From Paenibacillus catalpae (lineage in GTDB: Bacteria > Bacillota > Bacilli > Paenibacillales > Paenibacillaceae): a stretch of 64,000 bases of DNA. Below are positions 53,426 to 61,910 of the stretch, piece by piece. Made by a program: the position numbers and the translations under genes. The stretch is from contig NZ_FOMT01000001.1 in the NCBI RefSeq assembly GCF_900112695.1, positions 868,001 to 932,000 of the forward strand. The letters are read 5' to 3'. How positions within the stretch are numbered: the stretch's first letter is position 1; each line of letters begins with the position of its first letter. Under the pieces are notes generated by a model. That model saw only the letters and a list, made by a program, of their open reading frames with translations. It was not told the DNA's origin and ran no database searches.

Positions 53426-54757
53426 ATGGGAAAGAAGCTATCAGCAGCAATCGCACTCATCTTGGCTACGACTCTTACGGCATGCGGCGGAGGCAACAAC
53501 AATAATAACGCAAATCAAGCCGCCAATGCTAATGCAAGCACTTCAGCAAATGCGGGGAAATCGGATGCAGGGGAAAATGTTACGCTCCGAATTGCCTGGT
53601 GGGGCTCGCAGCCTCGTCATGATTACACACTTGAAGTAATCAAAATGTACGAGGCAGCTCATCCAAATGTGAAGATCGAATCCGAATACGCTAACTTTGA
53701 TGACTACTGGAAGAAGCTGGCTCCGGAAGCAGCTGCAAGCGAACTGCCGGACATTGTGCAGATGGATATTTCGTACCTGTCGCAATACGGCTCGAAAGGG
53801 CAGCTTGCCGATCTTACGCCTTACCTGAACAACCAGATCGACACGACAGATATTTCGGAGAACGCGATCTCCGGCGGTAAAGTAGGCGACAAGCTTTATG
53901 GCTTTAACCTCGGCGTAAATACGGTAAACTTCCAATACGATCCCGAGCTTCTGAAGAAGCTGGGTGTAGACAAGCCGGCAGATGACTGGACTTGGGATGA
54001 CTACTTCGCACTGGCATCAAAAGCAAAAGAAGCGGGACTCTACTTCGATAACGGCTTCCGTCCAGAAGTATTCTTCGGCTACTATCTTCGTACGAAAGGC
54101 CAGCATCTCTATAATGCGGAAGGTACGGCACTTGGCTATGAGGATGATCAGCTGTTCGTCGATTACTTCAAGCCGCTGTCGCAGCTTGTGAAAGACGGAG
54201 ATACTCCGCCGCCAGACGTGAAAGCACAAATTAAAGGTCTGGAAGATGATCTGATGGTTAAGAACCAGCAAGTAGGGATCTGGCAATGGACGAACCAATT
54301 CGTCGGCATTCAGCAAGTTGCAAACCGTCCGCTCGAAATGGCGAATATGCCGGGTCCGGATCGCGAGAAAGGCCTCTATCTGAAGCCAAGCATGTACTTC
54401 TCGGTTGCTCAGAACTCCAAGCATAAAGAAGCGGCTGCCGACTTTATCAACTTCTTCGTAAATGATGTTGAAGCGAACAAGCTGATCAAAGGAGACCGAG
54501 GCGTACCTGTAAACAGCAAAGTCATTGAGGCCATCAAGCCTACGCTTGAGCCGGCTCAGCAGCAAGTATTCGATTATGTCGCTTGGGCACAAGAGAACAG
54601 CTCCCCGATGGATCCGCCGGATCCAATCGGCACAGCCGAAATCATTACCTTGTTCAGCTCGCTTGCGGAGCAAATGGACTTCCAGCAGATCACTGCCGAG
54701 GAAGCAGCCAAGCAATTCCGCGAGGAAGCCAATGCGATATTAGCCAAGAACAAATAA
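53426..54757 (+). CDS. Sugar-binding lipoprotein (family 1 extracellular solute-binding protein)
   Basis: 443 residues with lipobox TACGGG (Cys near residue 20), an Asn/Ala-rich linker and the MalE-like fold: LRIAWWGSQPRHDYTLEVI, NVKIESEYANFDDYWKKL, GFNLGVNTVNFQYDPELLKK and RGVPVNSKVIEAI. Together with the two permeases it imports oligosaccharides. Position after rhaEAB and a YesM/YesN pair suggests rhamnose-containing pectin fragments, as for YesOPQ. That is inference. Confidence 0.9.
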   Translation: MGKKLSAAIALILATTLTACGGGNNNNNANQAANANASTSANAGKSDAGENVTLRIAWWGSQPRHDYTLEVIKMYEAAHPNVKIESEYANFDDYWKKLAPEAAASELPDIVQMDISYLSQYGSKGQLADLTPYLNNQIDTTDISENAISGGKVGDKLYGFNLGVNTVNFQYDPELLKKLGVDKPADDWTWDDYFALASKAKEAGLYFDNGFRPEVFFGYYLRTKGQHLYNAEGTALGYEDDQLFVDYFKPLSQLVKDGDTPPPDVKAQIKGLEDDLMVKNQQVGIWQWTNQFVGIQQVANRPLEMANMPGPDREKGLYLKPSMYFSVAQNSKHKEAAADFINFFVNDVEANKLIKGDRGVPVNSKVIEAIKPTLEPAQQQVFDYVAWAQENSSPMDPPDPIGTAEIITLFSSLAEQMDFQQITAEEAAKQFREEANAILAKNK

Positions 54758-54772
54758 GGAATAACAGGCAGG

Positions 54773-54854
54773 GGATGGCTGGCCATTAGCGGCCAGCCAT
54801 CCTTTATACAGGGCTTATTTAAAATATAAGTTTCATAATACTGTGCTTATATTT
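54773..54854 (+). promoter_or_regulatory. Two hairpins between the binding-protein and permease genes
   Basis: GGATGGCTGGCC pairs perfectly with GGCCAGCCATCC (54773-54802), lacking a strong T run. AAATATAAG pairs with CTTATATTT (54822-54854). The first probably stabilises the binding-protein mRNA and reduces permease expression. The rest of the 181-base gap holds no gene. Confidence 0.6.
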
Positions 54855-54938
54855 CTGGCGAAACGTGTGCTGCTCCTCCAAAGGACGGCGAGCCGTTTAC
54901 GCTTGTTGGCAGCGAATCTTGTGCAGGAGTTGGTGTAA

Positions 54939-55832
54939 ATGAAAGTGGCTTTGAAGAAAGATATAACGGGCTATGCGTTTATCAGCCCATTTGTTGTCGG
55001 TTTTTTGGTATTTACGTTTGTTCCGATTTTAGCTTCCCTCTATTTGTCGTTTACCGATTATGATCTGTTTACAACCCCTTCGTGGATAGGCTTTGATAAT
55101 TACCATGATCTCTTTACGAATGACAAGAAGTTCTGGAAATCGCTCAAAGTCACATTCCTGTATGTCTTTATCGGCGTTCCGCTTCGTCTGTTCTTCGCGC
55201 TTATGGTTGCCATGCTGCTTAATACCGCATCGAAAGCGGTCGGCGTGTATCGGACCTTGTTTTATCTTCCATCCATTATCGGCGGCAGCGTAGCCGTATC
55301 TATCATGTGGCGCAACCTGTACGGCGATAAAGGGATTATTAATGTAATGCTTGAAGCTGTTGGCCTGGATGCGGTAAGATGGTTTGCTGATCCAATGGCT
55401 GCGCTCTGGATGCTTATTACGTTGTCGGCTTGGCAGTTCGGTTCTTCCATGCTTATTTTCCTGGCTGGTCTGAAGAACATTCCCGCGAGCTTATATGAGG
55501 CTGCAAGCGTAGACGGCGCAAATGGTCTTAACCGATTCTTTAAAATAACGGTGCCTATGCTGACACCGATCATATTGTTTAACGCAATTATGCAAACTAT
55601 CGGCGCTTTCATGACGTTTGTTCCTGCTTATATCATTTCCAAGGGGACAGGCGGTCCGCTGGACGGCACCTTGCTCTATTCGCTTTACCTGTTCCGTCAA
55701 GGCTTCCAATTCTTCGATATGGGTACGGCTTCGGCAATGGCCTGGATCATGCTGATTATCGTATCGGTTCTGACCGCAGTGTTGTTCCTGTCATCCAAAT
55801 ACTGGGTTCATTACGAGTCGAAGGAGGGGTAA
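54939..55832 (+). CDS. Sugar ABC permease (MalF/LplB type)
   Basis: 297 residues with six hydrophobic helices, starting with [20 protein letters not shown]. The EAA loop reads [20 protein letters not shown], with the conserved G and P (VPMLTPII) that dock on the ATPase. AGGAG lies 9 bases upstream of the ATG. It forms a heterodimer with the next gene product. Confidence 0.92.
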   Translation: MKVALKKDITGYAFISPFVVGFLVFTFVPILASLYLSFTDYDLFTTPSWIGFDNYHDLFTNDKKFWKSLKVTFLYVFIGVPLRLFFALMVAMLLNTASKAVGVYRTLFYLPSIIGGSVAVSIMWRNLYGDKGIINVMLEAVGLDAVRWFADPMAALWMLITLSAWQFGSSMLIFLAGLKNIPASLYEAASVDGANGLNRFFKITVPMLTPIILFNAIMQTIGAFMTFVPAYIISKGTGGPLDGTLLYSLYLFRQGFQFFDMGTASAMAWIMLIIVSVLTAVLFLSSKYWVHYESKEG

Positions 55833-55836
55833 GCAC

Positions 55837-56673
55837 ATGATAGCGAAAAAATGGAGATGGCCGATTTATCATATTTTTGCAGCCGGCGGCGCAATCTTGA
55901 TGATCTATCCTGTGATCTGGCTCCTCATGAGCTCCTTCAAGAAAAGCGAGACGATCTTTACGACCTCCGGCAGCCTGATTCCGGATCATTGGATCTGGAC
56001 GAACTACTCGGATGGCTGGGCCGGTATTGGCGGCCATTCGTTTGGAACCTACATCTACAACACGCTTATCCTGGTTGTTCTGGCAACCATTGGCGCGGTA
56101 TTGTCTTCCGCATTAGTCGCATTTGGCTTCGGCAGGCTGAATTTCCGGGGCAAAAAATTCTGGTTCGCCATCATGATGGTTACGCTGATGCTGCCGCATG
56201 ACGTAACGCTTGTCCCACAGTACATCCTGTTCTCCAAGCTTCACTGGCTCAATTCGATCAAACCGATTGTCATTCCGGCGTACTTTGGAGCCCCGTTCTT
56301 TATCTTCCTGATGGTGCAATTTATCCGGACGATTCCAGGCGAGCTCGATGAAGCGGCAACCATTGACGGCTGCGGCAAGTTCAGATTGTTCTACCGCATT
56401 ATTCTGCCGCTTATTATTCCGGCAATGGCAACGGCCGCAATCTTCTCGTTCTACTGGCGCTGGGAGGACCTGATTGGTCCATTGCTCTATCTGAACAAAC
56501 CTTCGATGTACACGGTATCGATGGCACTCAAGATGTATCTCGATGCCGAGACACTCTCCAACTGGGGTGCGATGTTCGCGATGTCGATTGTCAGCCTGCT
56601 GCCCGTATTCGCGATTTTCTTCTTCTTCCAGAAGCATATCGTGGAAGGGATTAGTACAAGCGGTCTGAAATAA
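55837..56673 (+). CDS. Sugar ABC permease (MalG/LplC type)
   Basis: 278 residues, six helices, with [16 protein letters not shown] at the start and EAA loop [26 protein letters not shown] precedes the ATG, 4 bases after the partner's stop. No ATPase gene follows, so the importer must borrow a shared one such as MsmX. Confidence 0.92.
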   Translation: MIAKKWRWPIYHIFAAGGAILMIYPVIWLLMSSFKKSETIFTTSGSLIPDHWIWTNYSDGWAGIGGHSFGTYIYNTLILVVLATIGAVLSSALVAFGFGRLNFRGKKFWFAIMMVTLMLPHDVTLVPQYILFSKLHWLNSIKPIVIPAYFGAPFFIFLMVQFIRTIPGELDEAATIDGCGKFRLFYRIILPLIIPAMATAAIFSFYWRWEDLIGPLLYLNKPSMYTVSMALKMYLDAETLSNWGAMFAMSIVSLLPVFAIFFFFQKHIVEGISTSGLK

Positions 56674-56686
56674 TAGGAATAAAAGG

Positions 56687-56726
56687 AAAAGCTGCCTGAG
56701 AGTTTTGATCTCGGGCAGCTTTTTTC
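56687..56726 (+). terminator. Terminator of the ABC importer genes
   Basis: AAAAGCTGCC-GAG pairs with CTC-GGGCAGCTTTT and continues into T6, 14 bases after the last permease. Confidence 0.92.
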
Positions 56727-56767
56727 TTGCGCAGGCGCTCATGTGCTTTTTTTGCTTTTTTTTAGTA

Positions 56768-56808
56768 TAAAACAAACCCATAACTTATGAGTACTGGGTT
56801 GTTTTTTA
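56768..56808 (+). terminator. Second hairpin with T run in a gene-free stretch
   Basis: AACAAACCCA pairs with TGGGTTGTT (one bulge) and is followed by T6. It lies in the 308-base stretch 56674-56981, which otherwise shows no gene. It may be a back-up terminator. Confidence 0.5.
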
Positions 56809-56930
56809 CAGATCAGAATTCGTTTTGCGGGGCTCTCAAAAGATAGGAGCTTTCGCGCTAATGGAACAATTTGACATACATTTGATGTAAGTAATTGGGT
56901 GTTCATTTCCCGAAATTTAGAATGATTTAT

Positions 56931-56960
56931 CCAGCGGCAGACAAGAAGTACTGCCGCTGG
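56931..56960 (-). terminator. Hairpin terminator of the collagen-like gene
   Basis: CCAGCGGCAG and CTGCCGCTGG form a perfect 10-bp stem with a 10-base loop, 22 bases after the minus-strand stop. The T tract is weak. Confidence 0.65.
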
Positions 56961-56981
56961 AAAATAATCACTTCTCGATTA

Positions 56982-57548
56982 TTAAGTGGTTAAAACTGCA
57001 GCGGTAAGACCAGCAAAGTTTATTGTAATGGTTTGCCCACCAGCCACCATATTCCCTGTAGCCCGCAAAGTATAGGTATGAGTGCCGGTCAATGGCGCTT
57101 CATCACATGTCGTGATAGCAAGAGTATATGGACTGTTAGCCATCGATCCTGTATCGATCGCAGTAGCAATGACAACTCCATCATCACGAACGATGTCTAC
57201 AGTTAAAGTTAGATTGTTAGCACTCGGTGTCCATGTTACGTAGCCGGTCAACCAAACGGTGTTACTAGGTTCAGCCACAGTTGCTGCAACCGTTAAAACT
57301 GTAGCAGTTGGTGCTGCTAAGGACAAAATAATTGGCGGTGCGCCGGCATACTGTGCACAATCAAATCCAGTTAAAAGCCCTGGTGGTCCAGCTGGTCCTT
57401 GAGCACCTTGAGCACCTTGAGCACCTTGAGCACCTTGTGCTCCTGCTGGCCCTTGTGCTCCTGCTGGCCCTTGTGGTCCTGTTGGCCCTTGTGGTCCTGC
57501 TGGCCCTTGAGGCCCTGGAGGTCCCGGAGGACCTGGTAATCTACCCAT
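56982..57548 (-). CDS. Collagen-like Gly-X-Y repeat protein (probable spore surface/exosporium filament protein)
   Basis: About 188 residues. After MGRL comes a run of roughly 17 Gly-X-Y triplets ([23 protein letters not shown], then GAQ-rich). A globular C-terminal domain of about 125 residues follows, beginning [16 protein letters not shown] and made of beta strands ([20 protein letters not shown]). This is the BclA-type layout of a short tag, collagen stalk and trimerising beta head. There is no Sec signal, as usual for spore-surface filaments. A GTG 12 bases further upstream sits on the ribosome binding site AAGGAG, so the ATG is preferred. Confidence 0.82.
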   Translation of the reverse strand: MGRLPGPPGPPGPQGPAGPQGPTGPQGPAGAQGPAGAQGAQGAQGAQGAQGPAGPPGLLTGFDCAQYAGAPPIILSLAAPTATVLTVAATVAEPSNTVWLTGYVTWTPSANNLTLTVDIVRDDGVVIATAIDTGSMANSPYTLAITTCDEAPLTGTHTYTLRATGNMVAGGQTITINFAGLTAAVLTT

Positions 57549-57789
57549 CTTGGTATGCACACTCCTTATTAACTATTTAGCGAGCATGAAGACTATGAAG
57601 CCCGATGGTACGAGATTAACTAAATGCTTCCTTCCATTGCGGCCACAAAACAAGATATTCCCGTAGATAAAATTAATTGCAAGTACACAAAAATTTTTTT
57701 TTCTTAGAATGTATTGTTGTCCAAGCATTATCCGTTTCTTCACATACATTGTTTATATGATTTTCTATATTAGATTGTGGAGGAAAATA

Positions 57790-58815
57790 ATGAGTTTGGT
57801 AGGCATTTTGGTTGCAAGCCGTAAGCAACGGAAGAATGTTCTTAAGCAATATCTTCAGTCCAATACAATGAATCTGAAATTATTTTGTTTTACTCCATCC
57901 TCCATCAACTGGAGGCGAAAGCGTGTCACAGGGCTTCATCAATCCAACGGCAGATGGGTGATAGGTGATTTTCCATTCCCCAAAGTAGTCTACAACCGTT
58001 GTTATAATACCGATCAACTACTCATTGAACGTTTGGGGGCAGTAATAGGCATCAATAAATGCTTTAATCATATTAATCAATTCAATAAACAAGAAATCTA
58101 TTCAAATTTAAACAGATGGCTTTCTGATTATTTGCCGGCAACCGTTCCCTTCGACAAAGAGAACGCCGTTCAATTGCTAAAGGTTCATAATGAACTATAC
58201 TTTAAACCTTGTTATGGCCATCAAGGAAAAGGCGTAGTTCGAGTAGAAATGAAAGCTTCAGGTGAAATCCACATGGGCCATCACTATTTTTCGCCGGAAA
58301 TCATCTTCCAAGACACGCAGCAATTTCAGGAAAGCATACAAACGATACTTGGCTCCACACCCTACATCATGCAAGAAGGTATCTCTATACAACAAGTAGA
58401 TGACCGAGTTTTCGATATCCGGGCACTCGTACAAAAAAATGAGAATGGATTATGGTCGGTCACCAATCTTGTTAGCCGGATTGCGTCTAAAGGCAGTTTT
58501 AATACAAGTATCTACGATAAAGTCTGTTTATCGCAAGAAATACTAGGCCGTCTGTATTCTCCCGATAAAGCTGACCGTATCACACAATCCATTTACGACA
58601 TCAGTTTAAGAAGCGCTGAAATAATGGACGAAAACACCGCTTATCATTTAGGAGAATTTAGCGTAGATTTTGCTTTGGACAAAGATGAACATGCGTGGAT
58701 CATTGAGCTAAACGGAAAGCCTCAAAAAACACTATATAATGGCATTAGTAAGCAAAGTGCGGTCTATATAAGACCGATGCAATATGCGCAATATTTGTGC
58801 AAGCACAGATCCTGA
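57790..58815 (+). CDS. YheC/YheD-like ATP-grasp spore protein
   Basis: 341 residues from the ATG preceded by GGAGG with a 6-base spacer. The opening GILVASRKQRKNVLKQYLQ, then FPFPKVVYNRCYNTDQL, FKPCYGHQGKGVVRVEM, IMQEGISIQQVDDRVFDIRA and FALDKDEHAWIIELNGKPQK follow the ATP-grasp fold of the YheC/YheD endospore-associated proteins, with the Lys/Asp/Glu/Asn nucleotide-metal residues in place. Role in the spore coat is assumed from the family. It is AT-rich and divergent from the collagen-like gene. Confidence 0.85.
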   Translation: MSLVGILVASRKQRKNVLKQYLQSNTMNLKLFCFTPSSINWRRKRVTGLHQSNGRWVIGDFPFPKVVYNRCYNTDQLLIERLGAVIGINKCFNHINQFNKQEIYSNLNRWLSDYLPATVPFDKENAVQLLKVHNELYFKPCYGHQGKGVVRVEMKASGEIHMGHHYFSPEIIFQDTQQFQESIQTILGSTPYIMQEGISIQQVDDRVFDIRALVQKNENGLWSVTNLVSRIASKGSFNTSIYDKVCLSQEILGRLYSPDKADRITQSIYDISLRSAEIMDENTAYHLGEFSVDFALDKDEHAWIIELNGKPQKTLYNGISKQSAVYIRPMQYAQYLCKHRS

Positions 58816-58941
58816 CCGATGGTTTAATATATGGAGTGGGGCTTGGCAGGGTTACTCGCCTTTAAGTGATGGAACACGAAAGTATCCAAGATGAGACCAC
58901 TTCAAAGTCTGCTTTTAATGAACGAGAAAATAACTACAGAA

Positions 58942-58975
58942 AAACGAGCCTAAGAATCGCTTCTTAGGCTCGTTT
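58942..58975. terminator. Bidirectional terminator between YheC/D-like gene and kduD
   Basis: A perfect 15-bp stem AAACGAGCCTAAGAA/TTCTTAGGCTCGTTT with a 4-base loop lies between convergent genes, 24 bases from the kduD stop. Confidence 0.9.
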
Positions 58976-58999
58976 CGCATTCAGGGGCGTTTTTTGTTA

Positions 59000-59749
59000 T
59001 TATCGACCCATCCAGCCGCCGTCTACGTTGAGGACATGGCCGCTCAAGTAGTCCGAGGCAGCGGAGGCCAGGAATACAACCGGACCTTTCAGGTCATCCG
59101 GCGTACCCCAGCGGCCGGCTGGAATGCGTTCGGTGATGGCGTTCGTACGCGCTTCATCCTTCAGGATAGGAGCCGTATTGTTAGTCGTCATGTAGCCTGG
59201 AGCAATAGCGTTCACATTAACGCCTCGGCCGGCCCACTCGTTAGCAAGAGCCTTCGTTACGCCAGCTACGGCATGCTTGCTCGCTGTGTAACCGGGTACG
59301 TTAATGCCGCCTTGATAGCTGAGCATCGAAGCGATATTGATAATTTTGCCGCTGCCGCGCTCAAGCATATGACGGCCAGCCAATTGGCTGAGGAAGAAGA
59401 CCGAGTTCAGGTTCAGGTCAATGACGTCATACCAGTCTTTAGAGGAATGTTCCGCGGCTGGCGTACGGCGGATAATGCCCGCGTTGTTCACGAGAATATC
59501 CACTTGACCGAAAAATCCGCGTGCTTGGTTAAATACATCTTCCAGAATGTCCGCATTGCTCAGATCGGCTGAAATTTCCTCTGCTTGCCCGCCAATAGCA
59601 CGAATCTTTTCAACAGTAGCCTTACTATTCGAAGAAGAGATCGCTACGATGGATGCGCCTGCTTCTGCCAGTCCGAGTGCCATGGCTTGGCCAAGGCCGC
59701 CGGACGTACCGGTTACTACTGCTGTTTTGCCTGTCAGATCAAATAACAT
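59000..59749 (-). CDS. kduD: 2-dehydro-3-deoxy-D-gluconate 5-dehydrogenase
   Basis: 249 residues, a classical short-chain dehydrogenase with TGTSGGLGQAMALGL at 14-28, NNAG, the catalytic Ser in NIASMLSYQGG and YTASK. FDLTGKTAVVTG, NIASMLSYQGGINVPGYTAS and the ending LSGHVLNVDGGWMGR are the KduD signature. It reduces 2,5-diketo-3-deoxygluconate in unsaturated uronate catabolism. AAGGAT lies 10 bases before the ATG; the upstream regulator stops 3 bases before. Confidence 0.94.
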   Translation of the reverse strand: MLFDLTGKTAVVTGTSGGLGQAMALGLAEAGASIVAISSSNSKATVEKIRAIGGQAEEISADLSNADILEDVFNQARGFFGQVDILVNNAGIIRRTPAAEHSSKDWYDVIDLNLNSVFFLSQLAGRHMLERGSGKIINIASMLSYQGGINVPGYTASKHAVAGVTKALANEWAGRGVNVNAIAPGYMTTNNTAPILKDEARTNAITERIPAGRWGTPDDLKGPVVFLASAASDYLSGHVLNVDGGWMGR

Positions 59750-59752
59750 CGA

Positions 59753-60520
59753 TTAATTCATCCTTTCATAGATCGAGAGATTCGCGCCGGCCTGCCGATA
59801 CTGTTCAGCTGTATCCGCCGATATCCCCGAGTCGGTAATGATCGTTGTAATTTCATGAAAGTCTGCAAAGGTAAACAAGGCGCCTTGGCCAAATTTGTGA
59901 TGATCAACAACCACATAAGAGGTTTGAGCAGTCTCGAGCAGGGCCCGTTTGAATACGGTCAACTCACCCGTATAAATCGTAAATCCAAATTCAGCATGAA
60001 CGCCTGTTGCGGACAGGAATGCTTTCTTGATATTCAGCTTCCGGATGTAAGCTTCCGCTTCAGCCCCTGCCAGCATATTGCGGACGCGGTAGCCTCCGGG
60101 CACAACCAGTTGAATTACATCCTTACGAGACAGCTCGGCGATAATATGAACGTCATTGGTTACGACGGTAAGCGGCCGATTGGGAAGCCTCTTCGCAATC
60201 TCAATTGTCGTGCTGCCGCCGTCCAAAGCGATAATATCGCCGGTTTCAATAAAAGCTAGTGCCAGCTCAGCAATCTCAGTCTTGGCTGAGGCATGCCGCA
60301 CGGGCGCCTCTTGCTGAGACAAGATGCCAAGCTGGTCGCTTTGGGCAAGGACTGCTCCCCCGTGAATACGGAGGAGCAGTCCTTTTTCCTCAAGCCTTGC
60401 CAGATCCTCGCGAATCGTCTTGCCCGTCACATTCAGTCGTTCGCTTAATTCCTGAACGGTAACTTCGCGGCTGGCCAGCAGGGCTTCCATAATTAATTCA
60501 TGTCTGCGAATAACATTCAT
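59753..60520 (-). CDS. DeoR family transcriptional repressor of the kdu operon
   Basis: 255 residues. The N-terminal HTH has RRHELIMEALLASREVTVQE, LNVTGKTIREDLARLEEKG and the diagnostic IHGGAV. The C-terminal DeoR sensor domain has ALDGGSTTIEIAKRLPN, LTVVTNDVHI and VVPGGYRVRNMLAG. It lies between kduI and kduD with gaps of only 2 and 3 bases, so it is made with the enzymes it most likely represses. The effector should be a phosphorylated or keto-sugar intermediate. Confidence 0.92.
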   Translation of the reverse strand: MNVIRRHELIMEALLASREVTVQELSERLNVTGKTIREDLARLEEKGLLLRIHGGAVLAQSDQLGILSQQEAPVRHASAKTEIAELALAFIETGDIIALDGGSTTIEIAKRLPNRPLTVVTNDVHIIAELSRKDVIQLVVPGGYRVRNMLAGAEAEAYIRKLNIKKAFLSATGVHAEFGFTIYTGELTVFKRALLETAQTSYVVVDHHKFGQGALFTFADFHEITTIITDSGISADTAEQYRQAGANLSIYERMN

Positions 60521-60522
60521 TG

Positions 60523-61356
60523 TTATCTCAAGTCTTGAGGCGCGACCGCATCCATATCTTCGAAGATTTGGTTCTCGCCAGCCATGCCCCAGATGAATGT
60601 ATATGCACTTGTGCCTACTCCGCTGTGAATGGACCAGCTAGGCGACAGGATAGCTTGCTCGTTGCGTACAACAAGATGGCGTGTTTCTTGCGGCTCGCCC
60701 ATGAAGTGGAAGACGTTGCCGTCTTCTTGCATATCGAAATACAGATATACTTCAGAGCGGCGGTTATGGGTATGGCACGGCATCGTGTTCCAGTTGCTGC
60801 CTGGCTTCAGCATAGTAAGACCCATCACCAGCTGGCAGCTTTGGATACCGCCTGTATGAATGTAACGGTAGATCGTACGTTCATTGTTTGTGTTGAGTGC
60901 ACCCAGATGATTCGGGGAAGCTTCGCTGATCGAGGCTTTTACCGTCGGGTAGTTTTTGTGAGCCGGTGTCGAGTTCAAGTAGAACTTAGCCGGACTAGCC
61001 GCATCAGCGCTAGTAAACACAACTTCCGCTGCGCCAAGACCGATGTAGAGGCAGTCTTTGGATTCCATATCGTAAGCCGTGCCGTCTACCGTAACCGTAC
61101 CGCGGCCGCCGACGTTAATAATACCGATCTCGCGGCGCTCCAGGAAGGTTGCAGCACCCATCGTTTTTGTATCTGCTTCAAGCTTGACAGCTTGGTTGAC
61201 AGGAACAGCGCCGCCAATGATAAAGCGGTCAACGTGTGAGTAAGTAAGAGTCAGCTGGTCTTGAACGAAAAGGGTTTCGAGCAGGAACTCTTGACGAAGA
61301 CGACTGGTATCAAAAGCTTTAACCTCTTGCGGGTGCGAAGCGTAACGGATTTCCAT
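60523..61356 (-). CDS. kduI: 5-dehydro-4-deoxy-D-glucuronate isomerase
   Basis: 277 residues, the usual KduI length. [20 protein letters not shown] starts the protein. The zinc-site segment is [16 protein letters not shown], with metal-binding His, His and Glu, and [20 protein letters not shown] follows. It isomerises 4-deoxy-L-threo-5-hexosulose uronate released from pectin to the KduD substrate. GGAGGT lies 9 bases before the ATG. It is the first gene of kduI-deoR-kduD. Confidence 0.95.
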   Translation of the reverse strand: MEIRYASHPQEVKAFDTSRLRQEFLLETLFVQDQLTLTYSHVDRFIIGGAVPVNQAVKLEADTKTMGAATFLERREIGIINVGGRGTVTVDGTAYDMESKDCLYIGLGAAEVVFTSADAASPAKFYLNSTPAHKNYPTVKASISEASPNHLGALNTNNERTIYRYIHTGGIQSCQLVMGLTMLKPGSNWNTMPCHTHNRRSEVYLYFDMQEDGNVFHFMGEPQETRHLVVRNEQAILSPSWSIHSGVGTSAYTFIWGMAGENQIFEDMDAVAPQDLR

Positions 61357-61390
61357 AATAAAATAACCTCCATTGTTCGAATAATTTGTT

Positions 61391-61420
61391 TAAGTAAGTT
61401 TATTTAAGTTCGTATAAGTT
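61391..61420. promoter_or_regulatory. Three direct repeats AACTTA (minus strand) at exact 10-bp spacing upstream of kduI
   Basis: Plus-strand TAAGTT occurs at 61395, 61405 and 61415, that is on one face of the helix with 4-base spacers. A fourth degenerate unit TAAGTA overlaps at 61391. Tandem hexamers at helical spacing are typical DeoR-family operators. They lie 35-64 bases upstream of the kduI start, where the promoter must be. Confidence 0.6.
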
Positions 61421-61558
61421 CATTTTAAGGCGATGCATGTGGATTTGCAACCTTTAATTCGAACGGGAAAGTTTATTTTTAATGAAACGAGGTGCAGTAA
61501 AGGCCTCTGGTGCTTGATATAGTGAAGGTAGAGATGGATTAGAGGGGAGGGGGATACA

Positions 61559-61889
61559 ATGAGTCAGGTCCGAATTGATTGCGAGGAAATCTATTTGAGG
61601 GAGTATGCCATAGACGACGGGGATCAAAGACGAGCTTCCCTTTCCGGAGCGAGAGGTCATGTACGCAATATCCCGGCAGCACCGGAATAAAGGCTATACC
61701 ACACAAGCAGTGAAAGGAATGATGGATTACTTGTTCCAGCATACGAAAATTGACAGTTTGATTGCACTGGCCCATATCCGTAATACGGCCTCCATGCGTG
61801 TTATTGAGAAGAGCGGATTTTCGCTTAAAAAGAAGGTCAAGATCGAAGAAGAGAACTTTCATTATTATAAAATAGATAAAACCCGCTAG
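61559..61889 (+). pseudogene. GNAT acetyltransferase gene with internal deletion and frameshift
   Basis: A good GAGGGGAGGGGG precedes ATG 61559, which encodes MSQVRIDCEEIYLREYAIDD, a normal GNAT N-terminus (strand 1). Similarity then stops near 61618. From about 61623 a different frame encodes KDELPFPEREVMYAISRQ, then HRNKGYTTQAVKGMMDYLF with the acetyl-CoA-binding R-x-x-G-x-T/A loop, and NTASMRVIEKSGF. About 60-70 residues between the two parts are missing, and the frames do not match. The 76-residue C-terminal open frame alone cannot form a GNAT fold. Confidence 0.8.
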
Positions 61890-61909
61890 ATCATCTAGCG
61901 GGTTTTATC
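61875..61909. terminator. Bidirectional terminator between convergent genes
   Basis: A 17-bp near-perfect stem (AAAACCCGCTAGA with TCTAGCGGGTTTT at its core) has a minimal loop and overlaps the stop of the broken acetyltransferase. Confidence 0.9.
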
Positions 61910-61910
61910 A

